This document shows, piece by piece, positions 24,868 to 37,606 of a stretch of DNA of 64,000 bases (the first letter of the stretch is position 1; the number at the start of each line of letters is the position of its first letter). The translations under genes and the position numbers were made by a program. The notes beneath the pieces are model-generated. The model was not told where the DNA came from, ran no database searches, and saw nothing but the letters and a program-made list of their open reading frames with translations. This stretch comes from Cricetomys ansorgei (taxonomy: Eukaryota > Chordata > Mammalia > Rodentia > Nesomyidae). The DNA lies in NCBI GenBank assembly GCA_026225945.1, contig JAMJFZ010000070.1:248001-312000 (forward strand). The letters are read 5' to 3'.

Positions 24868-24984
24868 ACAGTGGTCTGTATAGAGGCACTTGCCTGAAAT
24901 CCCACCACTTAGGAGGCAGAAACTGGAGGGCCATGAGTTCAAGGACTGGGTTATATGAGAGCTTTTCACGAAAACAAACAAAAC
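24868..24984 (+). mobile_element. B1 SINE, forward
   Basis: Diverged B1: GGCACTTGCCTGAAATCCCA then CCACTTAGGAGGCAGAAACTGG and GAGTTCAAGGACTGGGTTAT, ending in an AAAACAAACAAAAC tail. Confidence 0.8.
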
Positions 24985-25429
24985 TTTATAAAAATGCCAT
25001 AAATAAGCAGAGAAACAGATATAGGAATGATTAACATATTTGAATTATATACTGTATTTCTAGACACAACTGATGTGGGAGTAAATTAACTAATGTGTGA
25101 GAACATGTTTATGGTTATGATCTATTGGTCAAATATTTCTGAGCTTGATGCTTTGATGCAGGTACGACTACTTAATGGGCTGAGACAGAAAGCTCATTTC
25201 AAGCTAGAAGTTCATGATTTGCCTGGATTCAATGGAGACCTTATCATTGAAAACATAAATTAATACTGTCATTAACTTTATATCTTTAAGTAGGGAAAAC
25301 ATACTCAGCTTCAGTTTTCTATTTGTTCTTCTAAAAAAATTTTAAATATTGTATTATTTAATTTATTATTATCTATTCCTCCTCATATTCCTCAATTAAT
25401 TTGTTTATTTATTTATTTCTAACGTTGTT

Positions 25430-25556
25430 TCTCTTTTTACTCCTGGTAGTCTTGGAACTAAATATGTAGGCAAGGGTGACCTCGAACTGTGAAGACATCC
25501 AACTGTTTCTGCCTCCTGAGTGCTGAGATTAAAGTAGCATCCCAACAAACCCAGTA
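25430..25556 (-). mobile_element. B1 SINE, antisense
   Basis: Reverse-complement B1 with GTGACCTCGAACTGTGAAGA and CTGCCTCCTGAGTGCTGAGATTAAAG blocks. Confidence 0.8.
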
Positions 25557-26999
25557 AGTTTCCGTTTTCTCACAACATGATATTATTACCCACCAGCTTT
25601 ACATAACTGTGGAGAGTACTCCATTCATCATAGACATTATTTCATGGAAGAATGAAGCATACAGCTGTCTGAATATAGCAAACAGAATAATGTTTGTTAC
25701 ACAATGTCTTTGAGGAATCTTTTGGCATATTTTAAAAGTTTGAATTGAATGGTCTTTACTTTTTCTTTTAAAAAAATGTGGAGCCCGTAAAGATTTTGCA
25801 TGCCAGTCTTGCACAGGGTACATGCTCATCATCTTTGTATCATTCCAGTTTTAATATATGTGCTGCTAAATCATGCACTCTATTTACTTTTAAAATTCCC
25901 ATCGTGAAGGGTAAAATTGAACAGCTGGCTATTGACTATGTTATTGAAAGAGATGTGTTTATTTTTTTTAAATGATAGAGGGTTCACCAACAGCCTAACA
26001 TTGAATTTGTCTCTGCCTCCACAAACTAACATAGCAACAGGAAATGTTACTGTGCAGACGCAGAAATCTATTTAGTTCAATCCTGGTCCCACACCCCATA
26101 CTTAGCACCAGTATTACTGGTGGCTTGAGACAGGTTCAGCAAAGATCTGGATGCTTTCAGGGCATTTGATGAAAGGCACTGTTACCTCAAAATGTCTTCT
26201 GAGTTAGGGAAGAATGCATCCTTTTGCCTCATTAGCACTTGTTCAGACCACACAGTATGACCTCCTTAGAGTCCAGTCCTGGCGACAGCAACAATTATCT
26301 GGTCCTTGTGCCACCAGTCACTGGTTCTTATGGCTGAGCTGTTTTGTTATTGGACTATCAGGAATTCGTAGTATGAGGGAACAGGAAATACCTCTCTGAG
26401 GGGGCTCTAGTTTGGTCTAAGATGGAAATGAATTTTCCACCTAGCCAGTTTTCAAAGTTCAGAATCTTGGTGTGTTGCAGGGGGAGGAGTGAAGTCTTTA
26501 AAACTAACTAGATCCTTCCAAGGTACCAGACATGCCCTTGCTGTAAGACACAGGTCTATTATATAACTCATTTTGCAGTTGAAAATTCAAAACAGTAGAT
26601 GAAGAAACATTGAGTAATACAGTGAAAAATACTTTCCTTAATTGATTACTGTAGAACACACGTAGTAATTACAATTATACTTCACTAATGACTACATGAG
26701 TAAGGCAGAGTTGGTCATACTGCTAATGTTCACCTTTGCATTCTGTATCACACAAAGATCTCTGGGACAAATTACTATTGTTGACAACATTATTGAGTGT
26801 GGAGGTTGTTTTCCATCTTTTCAGAGCAACCATAGACATATCAGAGGTAAACACTTGATTTGAAACATATAGACAGTAAATATACTGCTATATTCTTCTC
26901 TGTTTTTTGATAGGCGTCCCATAGATGGTATTTTCAGCTCAGTTCCAGATGCTATTTATTCTGAAAATCTTGAATATTTGCATTAGATAAAAATATACT

Positions 27000-27149
27000 C
27001 AGGTTACATAGATATATCAGCAGTTGGGAGAACTGATTAGTTTTTCAGAGTACCTCAACCACCTGTGTACATCTATGCACAAGGAAACATGTACACATAT
27101 ACTCACTTCCCCCCCCACACACACACGCACACACACACACACACACAGG
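27000..27149 (+). mobile_element. B3-type SINE, forward, with (CA)n tail
   Basis: Same insertion as 8,597. The tail at 27,116-27,149 is an expanded CA run. Confidence 0.75.
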
Positions 27150-27704
27150 TTTCGTTGAGATTAATAGAGTTTATAGGAAAAAATCTTGCTTTTTCCTCTA
27201 CGTATATCAAACTTTTTCATCTTCAAGCTGTGGACTGAAAATACTTTTTTGAAGATTAACTTTCTCTCCTTTTTGATGCAACCTGTCACTAAGAATTTCT
27301 TTACTTCCTTTCTTCATTTTGGGAATACTTCATCTCCACTTATTTCAGTATGTTCGCTTGCTTCCCAGCTCTAAATTGTGCTTCAGAAGAAGGGCTGTTA
27401 TGCATAGAAATGGGATATCTGGCATATACCACCTTTCTCTCCCTTGAAATTAAGACTATTTTAAAATTAAAGTATTATGCATTATTACATTTAACATCTA
27501 AAATTTTTGCAAAACAAGTTTTGCAAAACACTTATTTCACCATTACATACAATGTCATTAACACATCTAATAAAGTGAGGAATTATCCTTTACCATCATC
27601 TACTAACCAAGTTATGTTCAACTTCTTTGAAAATCTTAAAAATGCCTTAGAAAAATGATTGATTTGTATTAAGATAATGTAAAAAGCTGTATACATTACA
27701 CTTT

Positions 27705-27834
27705 TATTTGATATAGAATGTTAGAATTTAGCCCTAGCTTATCTGGAATTCCCTATGTAGACCAAGTTGCCCTGACACTCACATAGCTCCATTCCACTCT
27801 GTCTGGACTGCTGTGACATGGTCCACCACAACTC
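27705..27834 (-). mobile_element. B1 SINE, antisense, copy 2
   Basis: Same insertion as 9,250-9,382, with GGAATTCCCTATGTAGACCA and a closing GTCCACCACA. The B1 start is more eroded here. Confidence 0.8.
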
Positions 27835-28691
27835 TAAACAATGTTGTCATGAGGTCTCTTAAATGTTAATTGCTCCCTTGCATTCATACCCTCCACTTCC
27901 CTGAAAGTGTTGAAGCCCAGATCTCAGCTCACTTTGTTGCTGAAAATAAACTTGAAATCCTGATTCTTCTGCAATCACCTCCAGATGACTGCAGTTCAAG
28001 GAAGTTACATCTTGACTAGGTCCCATTAATCTATCTTCACATCATTTTTCTTGCTTCCTTTCATGCCCTGAAAAGAAATCAGGAAAAGGTGCCCTGTGGT
28101 GCACTTTACCTTCTGAATTAGTCAGATTGTTTGAGTGCAATGATGACTAACTTGCTCCCTATTCACTATGTTTCTTATAAAGTATCATTTGGACACTGCC
28201 TTGCTTGATTCAATGGTTTGGGGAAACACGGTTTCTTATGTAACTCTACTCGGAATTATTCACATAGTAGGCGTATAGTATCTTTTTTTTCTTCCTTCAT
28301 TGGCCAGATGGGTCACCATGTGGAGAGTCCAATCTAAGATTCTTAAAAATGTTGGTTTATTCCTTAAAAACAATTACCACAAAGGTCAAGATTTCCAGGA
28401 GGACAGCTGCAATCAGTTTAAAATTGCCTTCCAGGCATTGTTTTCTCTGTTAATGCAAGCATTCTTTCAAGGTGATTTCTAATGAGAGATGGAAGATGTA
28501 GACTAAAGCTACTTGTAATCCATGATAGGAACTATAGATCAGAGAGCCTCTGAAGTCACTATGGAGCATGTTTACTTTGTTATTTCCCTAGAGAGGTATC
28601 CAACATTTAAAAAATGAAGAATAAATGGTAGAGTATGATATGAATTTACTTTATGTAAAACAGAACATCTACTTCTTCCCCTTCCATTTAT

Positions 28692-28922
28692 TTGTCTCTG
28701 GTAGATGGACCCATGTATTCGCAACTATCGACAGGTTCCCAGGTTGGTGCTTTTATAACAGAGAAGAGGAATCTGTTCAAGTGTGCTCTGTTGGCTTCTC
28801 ATATGTCTGAGCAGAGAACGTCTTTGATTGCTAATAGGTTGTCACTGTTGAAACCTCTGAGCAGTTCGGCATACAAGTTCATCAGTTGTCAACAACACAG
28901 AGGCTCTCTGAATTTTCACTGA
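28692..28922 (+). pseudogene. Conserved open frame of unknown nature, broken copy
   Basis: A 76-codon frame. From the YSQLSTGSQV motif on it aligns codon for codon with the 95-codon frame at 61,339-61,626. Here a TGA replaces TGG, truncating it, and the downstream codons remain alignable. The opposite strand is also open in the 61-kb copy (61,351-61,623), so strand is uncertain. Diverged copies at 10,280 and 39,900 have indels. It may be non-coding. Confidence 0.2.
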
Positions 28923-29204
28923 TACAGAGATAGGACAGGATATCTCCAAGGAAGCAAGACTTTGGCCTTTTTCTCTGAGCATCAGAAAAGATCTCAATAG
29001 TGAGGAGATAGCCTCTGAAGTTTCAATTGTAAAGGAGTTGGAGTTAGGAGGCCTACTGGATTATGAAAGCATTCTCTTTATGAAAACGCGGATTTCCTAA
29101 GATAACAGAGATTAACGTCTTATTGAATTCATGTGGCACAAAATTTATGTGAGCATGAAAATTTCTGAGGATGGATGTAATTTTATTTATTGTGCATGTG
29201 TGTG

Positions 29205-29224
29205 TGTGCGTGTGTGTGTATGTG
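29205..29224. repeat. Short (TG)n
   Basis: Interrupted TG run in unit U, paired with the longer run at 61,822-61,850. Confidence 0.8.
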
Positions 29225-29989
29225 CACATTTTATGTATTTCTGTGTTTATGTGCTAGGAGAGTTATTCAAACTAGTATGTGCTGTGACTTGTCTGAGTTT
29301 TAATCCTTGTAGGACTTCTATTTTCTGAGTAGTAGGAGAGAGCTCAGGTGTATATCTAGTAGAGATGGGAGATGGAAGGAGCTGTGAAATATGGTAGGAG
29401 GGAGAAAGAGGTTCTGGATATATTGTATGAGGTAAGAAAAAACAAAGTAAATACTTAAAAACATGCAGAATGAATGTGGTGCAAAAAAAGGCATGTTAAT
29501 GATGCCAAACTTTTTCTTTTCTGTTAATTTTTATAGTAAAACTAGATACTGGTGGTCAACACAGTTTACTTGGTCTGCATCAATTTTAAGTTTTATTTAA
29601 TAAATCTATGCTAAAAATAAAAGAAGAACCATTCACTGAATTGAACCTTACTGCTTGTGTCCAGTTTCACTAATAAAGGAGGATATCTGGGGACATGAGG
29701 AACTTGTTTTTTTTCGAGATGGGAGCAGCTGAGTAAGGTGGAAGCACAAGAATCTTGATTAGTCTCCATTGTGTTGGTACTGGAGTAAGAAATATATCTA
29801 AGAGATCATCAATATAATGAATAGGAAAAATAAATACTTCCTATCTCATAAAGTAACATGTCCTGTGGATAAAGTAAAGATGTATATACTGATGTGTCAT
29901 GAGTAGGTGGGGCCTTAGTAGCACTAAGAATAATAGTAGATTGTGACAACCTGTGAGATCATAATGGTTGGCTAGCAAACCCAGTAAGA

Positions 29990-31390
29990 TCCTTGTGGTC
30001 TCTTATCATCTGGATAACAAGCATTAGACAAGTGAGATGTAATGTTTTCTTTGGATATGTTACTTTTCAAGATCAGTATCCTCTACAACTTTTCATTTCA
30101 TTATATGATGGTGGTGATTCTTCCAATCAAGCCACAGCCTAAGCCCTGGAATCTGTTCTGGAGCTGGCAGTAGAACCCAAGACAGGATACCTGCTGACAT
30201 AGATGCAATCTGTGGAGAAGCTAAGCAATATGGAGCAGGAAGCTAAAGACGTCCATAGCAGGGTGAGTTTTCTATTGCATACATTTCTTCAACAAGATTT
30301 GAAGGTATTTCATAGATTATTTCCTGGTAAAGGAGATATGTGTTCTATCTTATATGGAAGCTTCATAACTTTTTCTATCTGATTGTCTCTAAAAGCCTGA
30401 ATTCACAGTGTCATTACCACATTAGAAGACTGCATTGTGGCTCACACTTAAGCCTGGTGTCACAATGACCTTGGAGGGTCCTGTACCAATGTTAAAGTCG
30501 GGGTGTTGCTGTTTCATGTTGAAAAACCTTGATTCTGCCTCTGTGCCCTGAGTCATTGGTTTTCTTTCAGAGGTTTCTAAACTCTATTTCTCCTATGAAT
30601 TGTGTTCCATTCCCTGTACTTACATGTTATAGGGTCATGAAAGTGGATCCATTTCAAGTAGCTAGTGTCTCAGTTACTTTGATATAAGAATGATGTACAA
30701 CCTTTAATCCTAACTCCCTCACATAGCCTAATTTAGTGACTGTATACTCAGTTGGGATTCATTTGGCGGGCAGCAAATTGAGGTTTCATTCATAGGAGAG
30801 TCCAGTATGTGGCTATAATTTCAATGCAGCATGGGATTCTACATAAATTAGTGTAGTGAGCCAGAATGGTTTAGTGATGCACACTTTTTCAGTTTTTCAT
30901 ATCAGAGCATGAGATGAAGGGAGACTGCTTCCTCTAGGATAGGACATGGGGACTTTTCATCTTAAGATTTCTAGGTAATTTAATACATAGTGATCTTCTT
31001 GTTTAGTTCAGTCTCCCAAGGCCAGGAAGTGTCTAAAATACCTTACCAAGTATACAAGAAAACACAATCTCTCAATTCCATTGTTTTCCCTGCTTAGAAC
31101 TGATGTACAAGAGTAGCAGCCCAGTGATAGTGTTTTTATTCAGATTGGACAGAAATAGATATGTGGCATGGAATTTGAAAGTCTTGGGACCAAATAGCTC
31201 TTAGGTGGATAAAATGACTCCACAGGCATGGGTATCCTGATATTCTGGAAGTCAGGAGCCTCACAGCTCTCACAGCTCTTTGGAAGCCATGCCCTATAGG
31301 AAGTTATCCTATAATTAGGAAGTCAGGAGTCAATCATCTCTGGCAGCTTTGAGGCAGGGAAGGCTTCCCCACCTGAGCTGCAATTTTCCA
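29990..31390 (+). repeat. Duplicated E1-E2 segment, copy 2
   Basis: Collinear with 178-1,620 and 62,600-64,000. Contains E1 (30,102-30,262) and E2 (about 30,395-30,700). No supported gene. Confidence 0.75.
30102..30262 (+). pseudogene. E1 exon-like segment, copy 4 (acceptor lost)
   Basis: The acceptor reads TTTCAT instead of TTTCAG. The donor GCAGG then GTGAGT at 30,263 is intact. In the shared frame it starts YDGGDSSNQA and then meets a TAA. Confidence 0.4.
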
Positions 31391-33040
31391 ATGTAATAAC
31401 TCTACTATGCTCTGTTCACTTCTCTTCTGCTCTGAGGGGAGAATTTCCCTAGTGTTGTAGCTCCAAAGAGATATCCTAAGCTAACTGAAATATTCTAGCT
31501 GAGTTGAAATGTTCTTCTCTGCTTCTTCTCTTGTCTTAATTGCTTCCTTGCTTTTCCCCTCTTCATGGCTGCCTCCACTTGTGAGGAATGCCACAGGCAA
31601 GGTTTTGCTGGCTAAGGAATAGAGTACAGAATGTTGCTCATTATATAATGTCCCTGGGGTGAGGAGCAGCTCAGAGTGGCCTGTGATTTTTGAGGTTTTT
31701 TTACCTTACTTGACCAGCCAGGAGAGGATGAAGGGTCCTAGAGTAGAGCAATGTGTATTAGTTGGGCCACTACTTTGCTGATCTGCCAGATTGGGTCACC
31801 TCAGCCAACTTGGACTGGGGAATCCTGACAGTAATAGGGTGAGCTGTACTGTGGTGGTTTGAAGTCCCAGAGCTTCCCAGTGTAGCATAGCCAGACTTCC
31901 ACAATGAGAAAATATAGTAGCTCCCAGAGGTCCTCTGGAAAATTTGGGTTTTATGGTGATCACAGTGGGGGTGGCTAGGGACCCAGAATCCCCAGAAGTG
32001 TAGGAAGTGAGCTAATCAGCAGGACCAAAAGGTAAATATGTCCGAAGCCAGAGGTGGCAACTCCAGAGGGACCTCCATGGACAGGAGCGGTTGGTGAACT
32101 ATGGGCACCCCATCATGCTCCAGCCTGAACAGCCATGCATGCTGCTGAGTAGAGCCACAGGTCAAGACCCACCTTGCCGCCTGGGTAATAGGCAAGGGGT
32201 GTGGGGGCTCTTCTGCGGACACGTCCCCTTTCGGGGATTGCCTTACTTCCTCCTTTCTTCCTGATCCCGACAGGATGCCGACCACATATACGCCTGGCAG
32301 GTAGAAGTGTGGTAGAGTCCACGGGAGTCGCCTTGGAGGAACACGAAGGGCGGAGGGGGCAACCCTCAGAGTCCTGTGGTTCAGCCCTGACCTAGTCCAG
32401 TTATCAGGACATGGTGCTCAGAGGGTCCTGACTGGGGCGCCCGAGCTCATTCTCCCCTGTCCACTAGCCGCTGCTGCCCCCTGTCGGCCGGACAACAAGC
32501 ACACATGGTGCCTTACCCCAGCCCTGGCCTGGAACAGGCTCCATCCTCTCTGCCCGGATGCATTTCAACAACTGCAGCCACTAGCCATCAGAATTTAGGC
32601 CTGCCAGGCCTGGTTGCTCAAGAGGACCTCTTTCCTGGGTAGAGCCCATCTCTTTCCTTCTACTTGAAACGCTGTGGGCTCATCCAGTAACTTGGCTCGC
32701 CCTGTTTTCCAATGCAAGCGGGAGCCGCTGGGCACCCAGGGATGACTGGCCTTGGCTGAGCCCCTTTTGCCTTACACTGCTGGGTCTCCACAGGATAGCA
32801 TGATTGGGAAAGTCCTCTAAACTTAGGAACAGACTTCGTTGCTGACTTCAAGATGGCCTCTGATCAGGCTCTTTCCCAGTGGTTGAAGTCCTGAGTTAGG
32901 AGACACCCTAATAGAATCCATGATTTTGGAACCCGGGAAGAGAACTGAACATTGGTTTGTTAAAAGTCAGAGGAGGGCAAAGCTCTACAGTAGCAGGAAG
33001 CAAAACTTGAACATCATCATCCTCTCCATCTTAGATACAC
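31390..33040. repeat. E3: GC-richer duplicated segment, copy 2
   Basis: Homologous to 1,620-3,280. At 32,200-32,560 I count about 15 CpG sites, far above the rest of the window. Several of the same positions are TG or CA in copy 1. It could be a decayed LTR or promoter, or a small CpG island remnant. The frames at 32,016-32,322 (minus) and 32,201-32,395 (+) are not shared with copy 1. Confidence 0.55.
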
Positions 33041-33900
33041 CACTGTTACTAGGATGGTGGAGGGAGCCTGGTCTACTAGGATTCAGTCATATTTAACATG
33101 TTGCTAGATTGCTCCAGCTGTGTTTAGTCTATAGAACTTGACCTGGCTCCTTCGAAAAATTTCCAAAATGATGTGGTGGTCGTGATTTATCAAAGAGATA
33201 CATCAAAGGAATGTAAGATGGCAAAATGTTTGCTGTGCGATATCTAAAGGTATCACAAACTTTTCGAATACGAGCATTCATTCCCATCATCAGCAATGAA
33301 CTTTAGTTCCTACTGGTGACCAGACATAAGCTAAGAGCAAGGGGGTTGGCATTAGGCACCTGTCCTAATGGAACTCACCATAGATTGCAGAAGTAATGAA
33401 TCATGCGCAGTGTAGGAAAAACACTTTCATCCAAGCTGAGGGCTTGGGGAGATGGAGGGAAAGAACAAAAACAGACTATATTCATGAGACAGTTTGGAGA
33501 GTAAGTAATCATAGAAGAATAATACTTCCACAGTCAATTGTTAGTTTCCAGTCATGTAGAATTAACCAGTGGGCTTGTGAATGCAAACCTGTTCCTGATC
33601 CAAACCCCCAGTTCCTGAGTTTCAAGGTTGAAATGTTAGAGTTGTTGATCATTGTGAGAAGGAAAAAGACAAAAGAAAGATGTATTTTTCAGTGTGGAAA
33701 CTGCATATAAGGTTTTCTGAGTTCAAATCAAAAATCAGGTGTGATAGAAGTTGAAAAATGCTTCAAAAAATTTAAAAACATGCAGTTGTCTTATATATTC
33801 AGTGGGTTGACATTTTTTTGAATTGCTATTACATCAATTTAATTTCATGGATGTTTCATTCTGTAACAGAAAAGAGTGAAAGAGGAAGGTTTTTTTTCTT
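33040..33900. repeat. Unclassified duplicated segment between E3 and L1, copy 2
   Basis: Collinear with 3,280-4,200. The 104-codon + frame at 33,396-33,710 corresponds partly to 3,742-3,924, but the start and end differ. No family recognised. Confidence 0.5.
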
Positions 33901-35742
33901 AAATTTTGAAAACTAGATCTCATGTAGACCTGACTGGCCTTGAGTTTCTATAAACTGGTTTGAGGTCTCTGTGTTGCATCATTGATTGGCATAGATCAGA
34001 TATTCTAGAGCATTCCCTTTGGTGTTGGAAGCAGCTTTTGCACCTTCCATGTGCCCAGAATTGAGAGTTGTGTCTCTTGGAAGTACAATATTGAAGCCCC
34101 TGCATTCTGTTTCCATAGGTCCTGAGCCTACCAGCCATATTTTCCTCTTATGCCATCCTGACAGGGAACACCTTCACCCACTTGTATGCCCATACAACCT
34201 TGTTGGGATCCCCTTTAATGTACTGCACCTAGAGTGGTATCCCAGATCAATAGGGATTTTGAACATTTTTTAAGTTTCTTTTCTTTAAGTATTTTGTTAA
34301 AGATTACACAGAATGTGTAAATATCTCTTGATAAAATGCTCATTTTTACTATGTCAATCCTACCAAACCAGGAGCATGGGATATCTTTCCATCTAGTGAG
34401 CTATTCTTCAATTTCATCTTCAAGGAAATAAAGTATTTGTCATTCAAGTCTTCCAATTGCTTGACTAGAGACACCCCAATATACCTGGAGTCGTTTGTAC
34501 ATTTTTAAAATGTTGTTTCCCTGAGTTCTTTCTCTTTCCATCTGTCATTTATATATCTGGTAGCTAAATAGGTTATTAGTAAATTCTGTAGTCAACCACC
34601 TCACTGAAGATGTTTATCTTGATGTTCCTTTTTGTAGTACTATTGAATATGTATGGAGAGAGAGGGCATGTCTTGTTCCCGATTTTAAAAGAATTATTTT
34701 GACTTTCTCTCCTTTAATTTGAAGTTGGCAGAGTTCTTGCTGGAAATTGCCTGTATTATGTTTAGATACAGAATGGATCTACAATCTCTGCAATAGTTTT
34801 ATCATGAAGGGGTATTGGATTTTGTCAAAAACTGTCTTAGATTCTAGTGAGGTGACCATGTGAGCTTTTTTTTTTTTTCAGTTGGTTTATATGGTGGATT
34901 ACATTGATTAATTTTATATGTTGAATCATTCCTGTTTGTCTGGGATAAAGATAGGCTTTATAGAGTGATAATTTTTTAATCTGTTCTTGGATGTGGTTTA
35001 TGAGTATTTATTAAGTATATTTACATATCTATTCATGTTATATATGTTTGTTTAACTCTCTGTTTTGTTGAAACTTTGTGAAGTTTAGTGTAAATGTGGC
35101 TTCAAGTATTAGTTTGGCAGTGTGCCTTCTGTTATTATTTTAAGGAGTAATTTGAGGATTTAGCATTCAGAGCTAATACATTATGATCACAGGCTTTATT
35201 GGAGAGGCTTTTATCATCCTCATGTATTTATTTGTGAGCTACAGGTTTGTTTGAATTATTTATTAGATTTTATTCAATTTGGATGTGCAGAATCTACCGA
35301 GAAAAGCTTCAATATATTTAAGATTTTCCAATTTCATGGAGTCTAGTGATTTTTCTTTTATAAATGTGGGATCTCTTGTGTTAGGGAAATAAATGTTAGG
35401 AATTGCAATATTATCTTGTTGGGTTTTTCATTTAATGAGTATGATGTGTCCTTCCCCATCTCTACCAATTAATTTTGGTTCGAATTATATAGTATGGGAT
35501 ATTATAATCTTTACACAAGATTATTTTTCAGCATTTAATTGGCAAAGTTTTCCCAAACCTTTTCGCTGTGGCAATATTTATTTTTGAGATTGAGATATGT
35601 TTCCTGTATGCAACAGAAGGCTGGATTCTGTTTTCAAATCCGTTCCGGTAGTCTCTTTTTTTTTAATTACAGAATTGATACCATCAATGTTGAGGGGTGC
35701 CAATGTCCATTGATTGTCAGGACTTTTTTTTTGTTATTATTA

Positions 35743-35792
<50 letters not shown>

Positions 35793-36370
35793 TATGTTTG
35801 GGTGTACGTGTCTGTGTTTGTGTGTTTGTGAGTATGCGTGTGTATGTGTGTGTGTTTCTTCTATTGAATATGATATTGTGAAATGATTCAATTTCTGTGT
35901 TTCCTTGATTGTAGTTAATTTCCTTTTGTTGAAGTTTTTATTCTGTTGACTTCTGTAGGGCAGGATTAGTAGATAGGTATTCTTAATTTGGATTTGTCAT
36001 GAAATATTTGATTTTCTCTATGTATGATAATTGACAGTTTTGTTGGGTAGAGTAGTCTTGGGTATCATCTATGTCCCTTAGAGTCTGTAATATTTCAGTC
36101 TAGTCCCTTTTGGTTTTCAGTGTCTCCACTGTGAAGTCAGTTGTAATTCTAATAGCTTTGCCTCTTTGTTATTTGATCTTTTTCTCTTTCAGCTTCTAGT
36201 ATTCTTTCTTTGTTGTATGTGTTTAGTGTTTTGAGTATTTTGTGGCAAGGGTTCTTTTTCAGTCTGGTTCATTTGTTATCCTGTAAGCTTCTTGTACTTT
36301 TATAGGCATAGTTTTTTTTAATTTTGGGAAGTTTTTTTTATGATTTTGTTGAAATTTTTATTTTTACTAA
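33900..36370 (-). mobile_element. Antisense LINE-1 remnant, copy 2
   Basis: Same structure as 4,200-6,640, including the loss of the ORF2 3' end near 34,290-34,350 and the truncation inside ORF1. Shared lesions show that the L1 was already damaged before the segment was duplicated. Confidence 0.85.
35742..35865. repeat. (TG)n microsatellite in L1 spacer, copy 2
   Basis: About 24 uninterrupted TG units followed by degenerate TG-rich sequence. Produces spurious frames at 35,539-35,891 on both strands. Confidence 0.95.
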
Positions 36371-36374
36371 TATT

Positions 36375-37180
36375 ATGAGGTATCTATGGCCTCATAGGGA
36401 ATGCTAAATCTATCTGATTTCTACGCTATGTCTTCAGAACCTACCTTTAACTTTTCTGTAGAAAATTGAGATTGTATCTTGAAATTTACCTTCTCTGGGA
36501 AATTATTTGTAAAAAAACCTATCAGCAGGTTTGGCAGCAAGTGAACATTATTGCAGAGTCACTTCACTGGCTCTTGTCCTGTGGACACATCCCTGCAGAT
36601 GTTGTCAACATTGATGGTCATCTGCCTCTGCAATGACCCAACTTTGACAAAGCCACTCTTTCTGAAATTGAGGGCAAAACCTCTTCGTAATACATACATT
36701 CATGCTGTTGTAAAGATATCAGATAGTATCCCAAATGATACAACTGCAGGGGTAGCAACTCCTGTGACTCCACAACACTTGATTCCCATCATTAGTTGCT
36801 TAAAATAGAAGTGGAATTTACCTTTTATATCATGCCTTCCACTAATGACTTTTTAATGGAATGAATATCCAAAATTCTGGAGCTCAAAAAACATTGACTC
36901 CAATAGTAATAGGCCAACATTAATTGCCATGACCATATGACATAGTGACATTGAAGGTTACAAAAGGCATAAGCCTAGCAGAAGCTAGGCAGTTGAAAAA
37001 AGAGCGGAATTTGGGCATATATCCAACATAGAGACACAATAGGAGATAGATATTTGGAGGAACTTATATGTTCAAATAGACTGGGATATGAGATTTTTAA
37101 TATACAGAATTATTCAGCCTGATTTGCAGTAGTTGGAATTATGTTTTATTTTTTTTTATTTTTAATATATTTACTTATGT
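36375..37180. repeat. E5 segment, copy 2
   Basis: Homologous to 6,645-7,445. The + frame 36,551-36,808 (85 codons) ends IPIISCLK, matching IPIIICLK in copy 1. Nature unknown. The B2/B3 SINE head fragment on the minus strand recurs at 36,521-36,572. Confidence 0.5.
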
Positions 37181-37380
37181 TTGTAACATGGTCTCAAGTA
37201 TTCCAGTTTGGTCTTGAGAAAATTATGTAGCTGAGTTTGGCCTTGACCCCTGATCCTCTTTCCTCTCCTTTCCAGAACTAGGGTTAAATGAATTTCCAAC
37301 AAACCTAGTCTGTTCAGTGCTCCGGATAAAACACAGAGCTTTATAAATGCTAGACCTGAACTGAGCTACACGGCCAGTCA
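37181..37380 (-). mobile_element. B4 SINE, antisense, copy 2
   Basis: Same insertion as 7,446-7,643, with recognisable ID-like (CACAGAGCTTTATAAATGCT) and B1-like halves. Confidence 0.8.
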
Positions 37381-37414
37381 ACATTTGTGAATCCTTTAAG
37401 ATTTTATGAATTTA

Positions 37415-37606
37415 CATTTCTATATGTTTATTTCTGAATGAGCATATGTCATACCTATGTGGCCAAAGAGACCAGAAGACAGTTGCAGAATCTCTGAATC
37501 TTGAGTTACAAAAAGTGGATATCCAAGCATTTTTGGTCCTGGGAAATGAACTTGGGTCATCTGCAAGAGCAAAATTTTTTCTTAACCACTGAGCAATCAT
37601 TCCAGG
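37415..37606 (-). mobile_element. B3 SINE, antisense, copy 2
   Basis: Same insertion as 7,681-7,862, ending CTTAACCACTGAGCAATCAT. Confidence 0.85.

Larger units (their letters stand above)
24645..26421. other. Mostly unclassified interval with two B1 fragments
   Basis: Contains a forward B1 (24,868-24,984) and an antisense B1 (25,430-25,556). The rest, including 25,560-26,421, has no recognised family and no paralogue noticed in this window. It ends at a duplication breakpoint. Confidence 0.5.
26422..29985 (+). repeat. Unit U, copy 2 (closest to 58,985-62,595)
   Basis: Homology to the 59-kb copy starts abruptly at about 26,422, where the upstream B4-B3 pair of the cassette is absent. Two stretches are base-for-base identical to the 59-62 kb copy: 28,467-28,603 with 61,097-61,233 (137 bp), and 29,339-29,497 with 61,968-62,126 (159 bp). 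Flanks differ by roughly 8-9%. The frame at 28,692-28,922 is shared with 61,339-61,626, except for a TGG to TGA change. Confidence 0.8.

Noticed and set aside
35539..35891. Overlapping + and minus frames (115 and 74 codons) rich in V/C or T/H
   Set aside because: They are translations of a (TG)n microsatellite within a dead L1.
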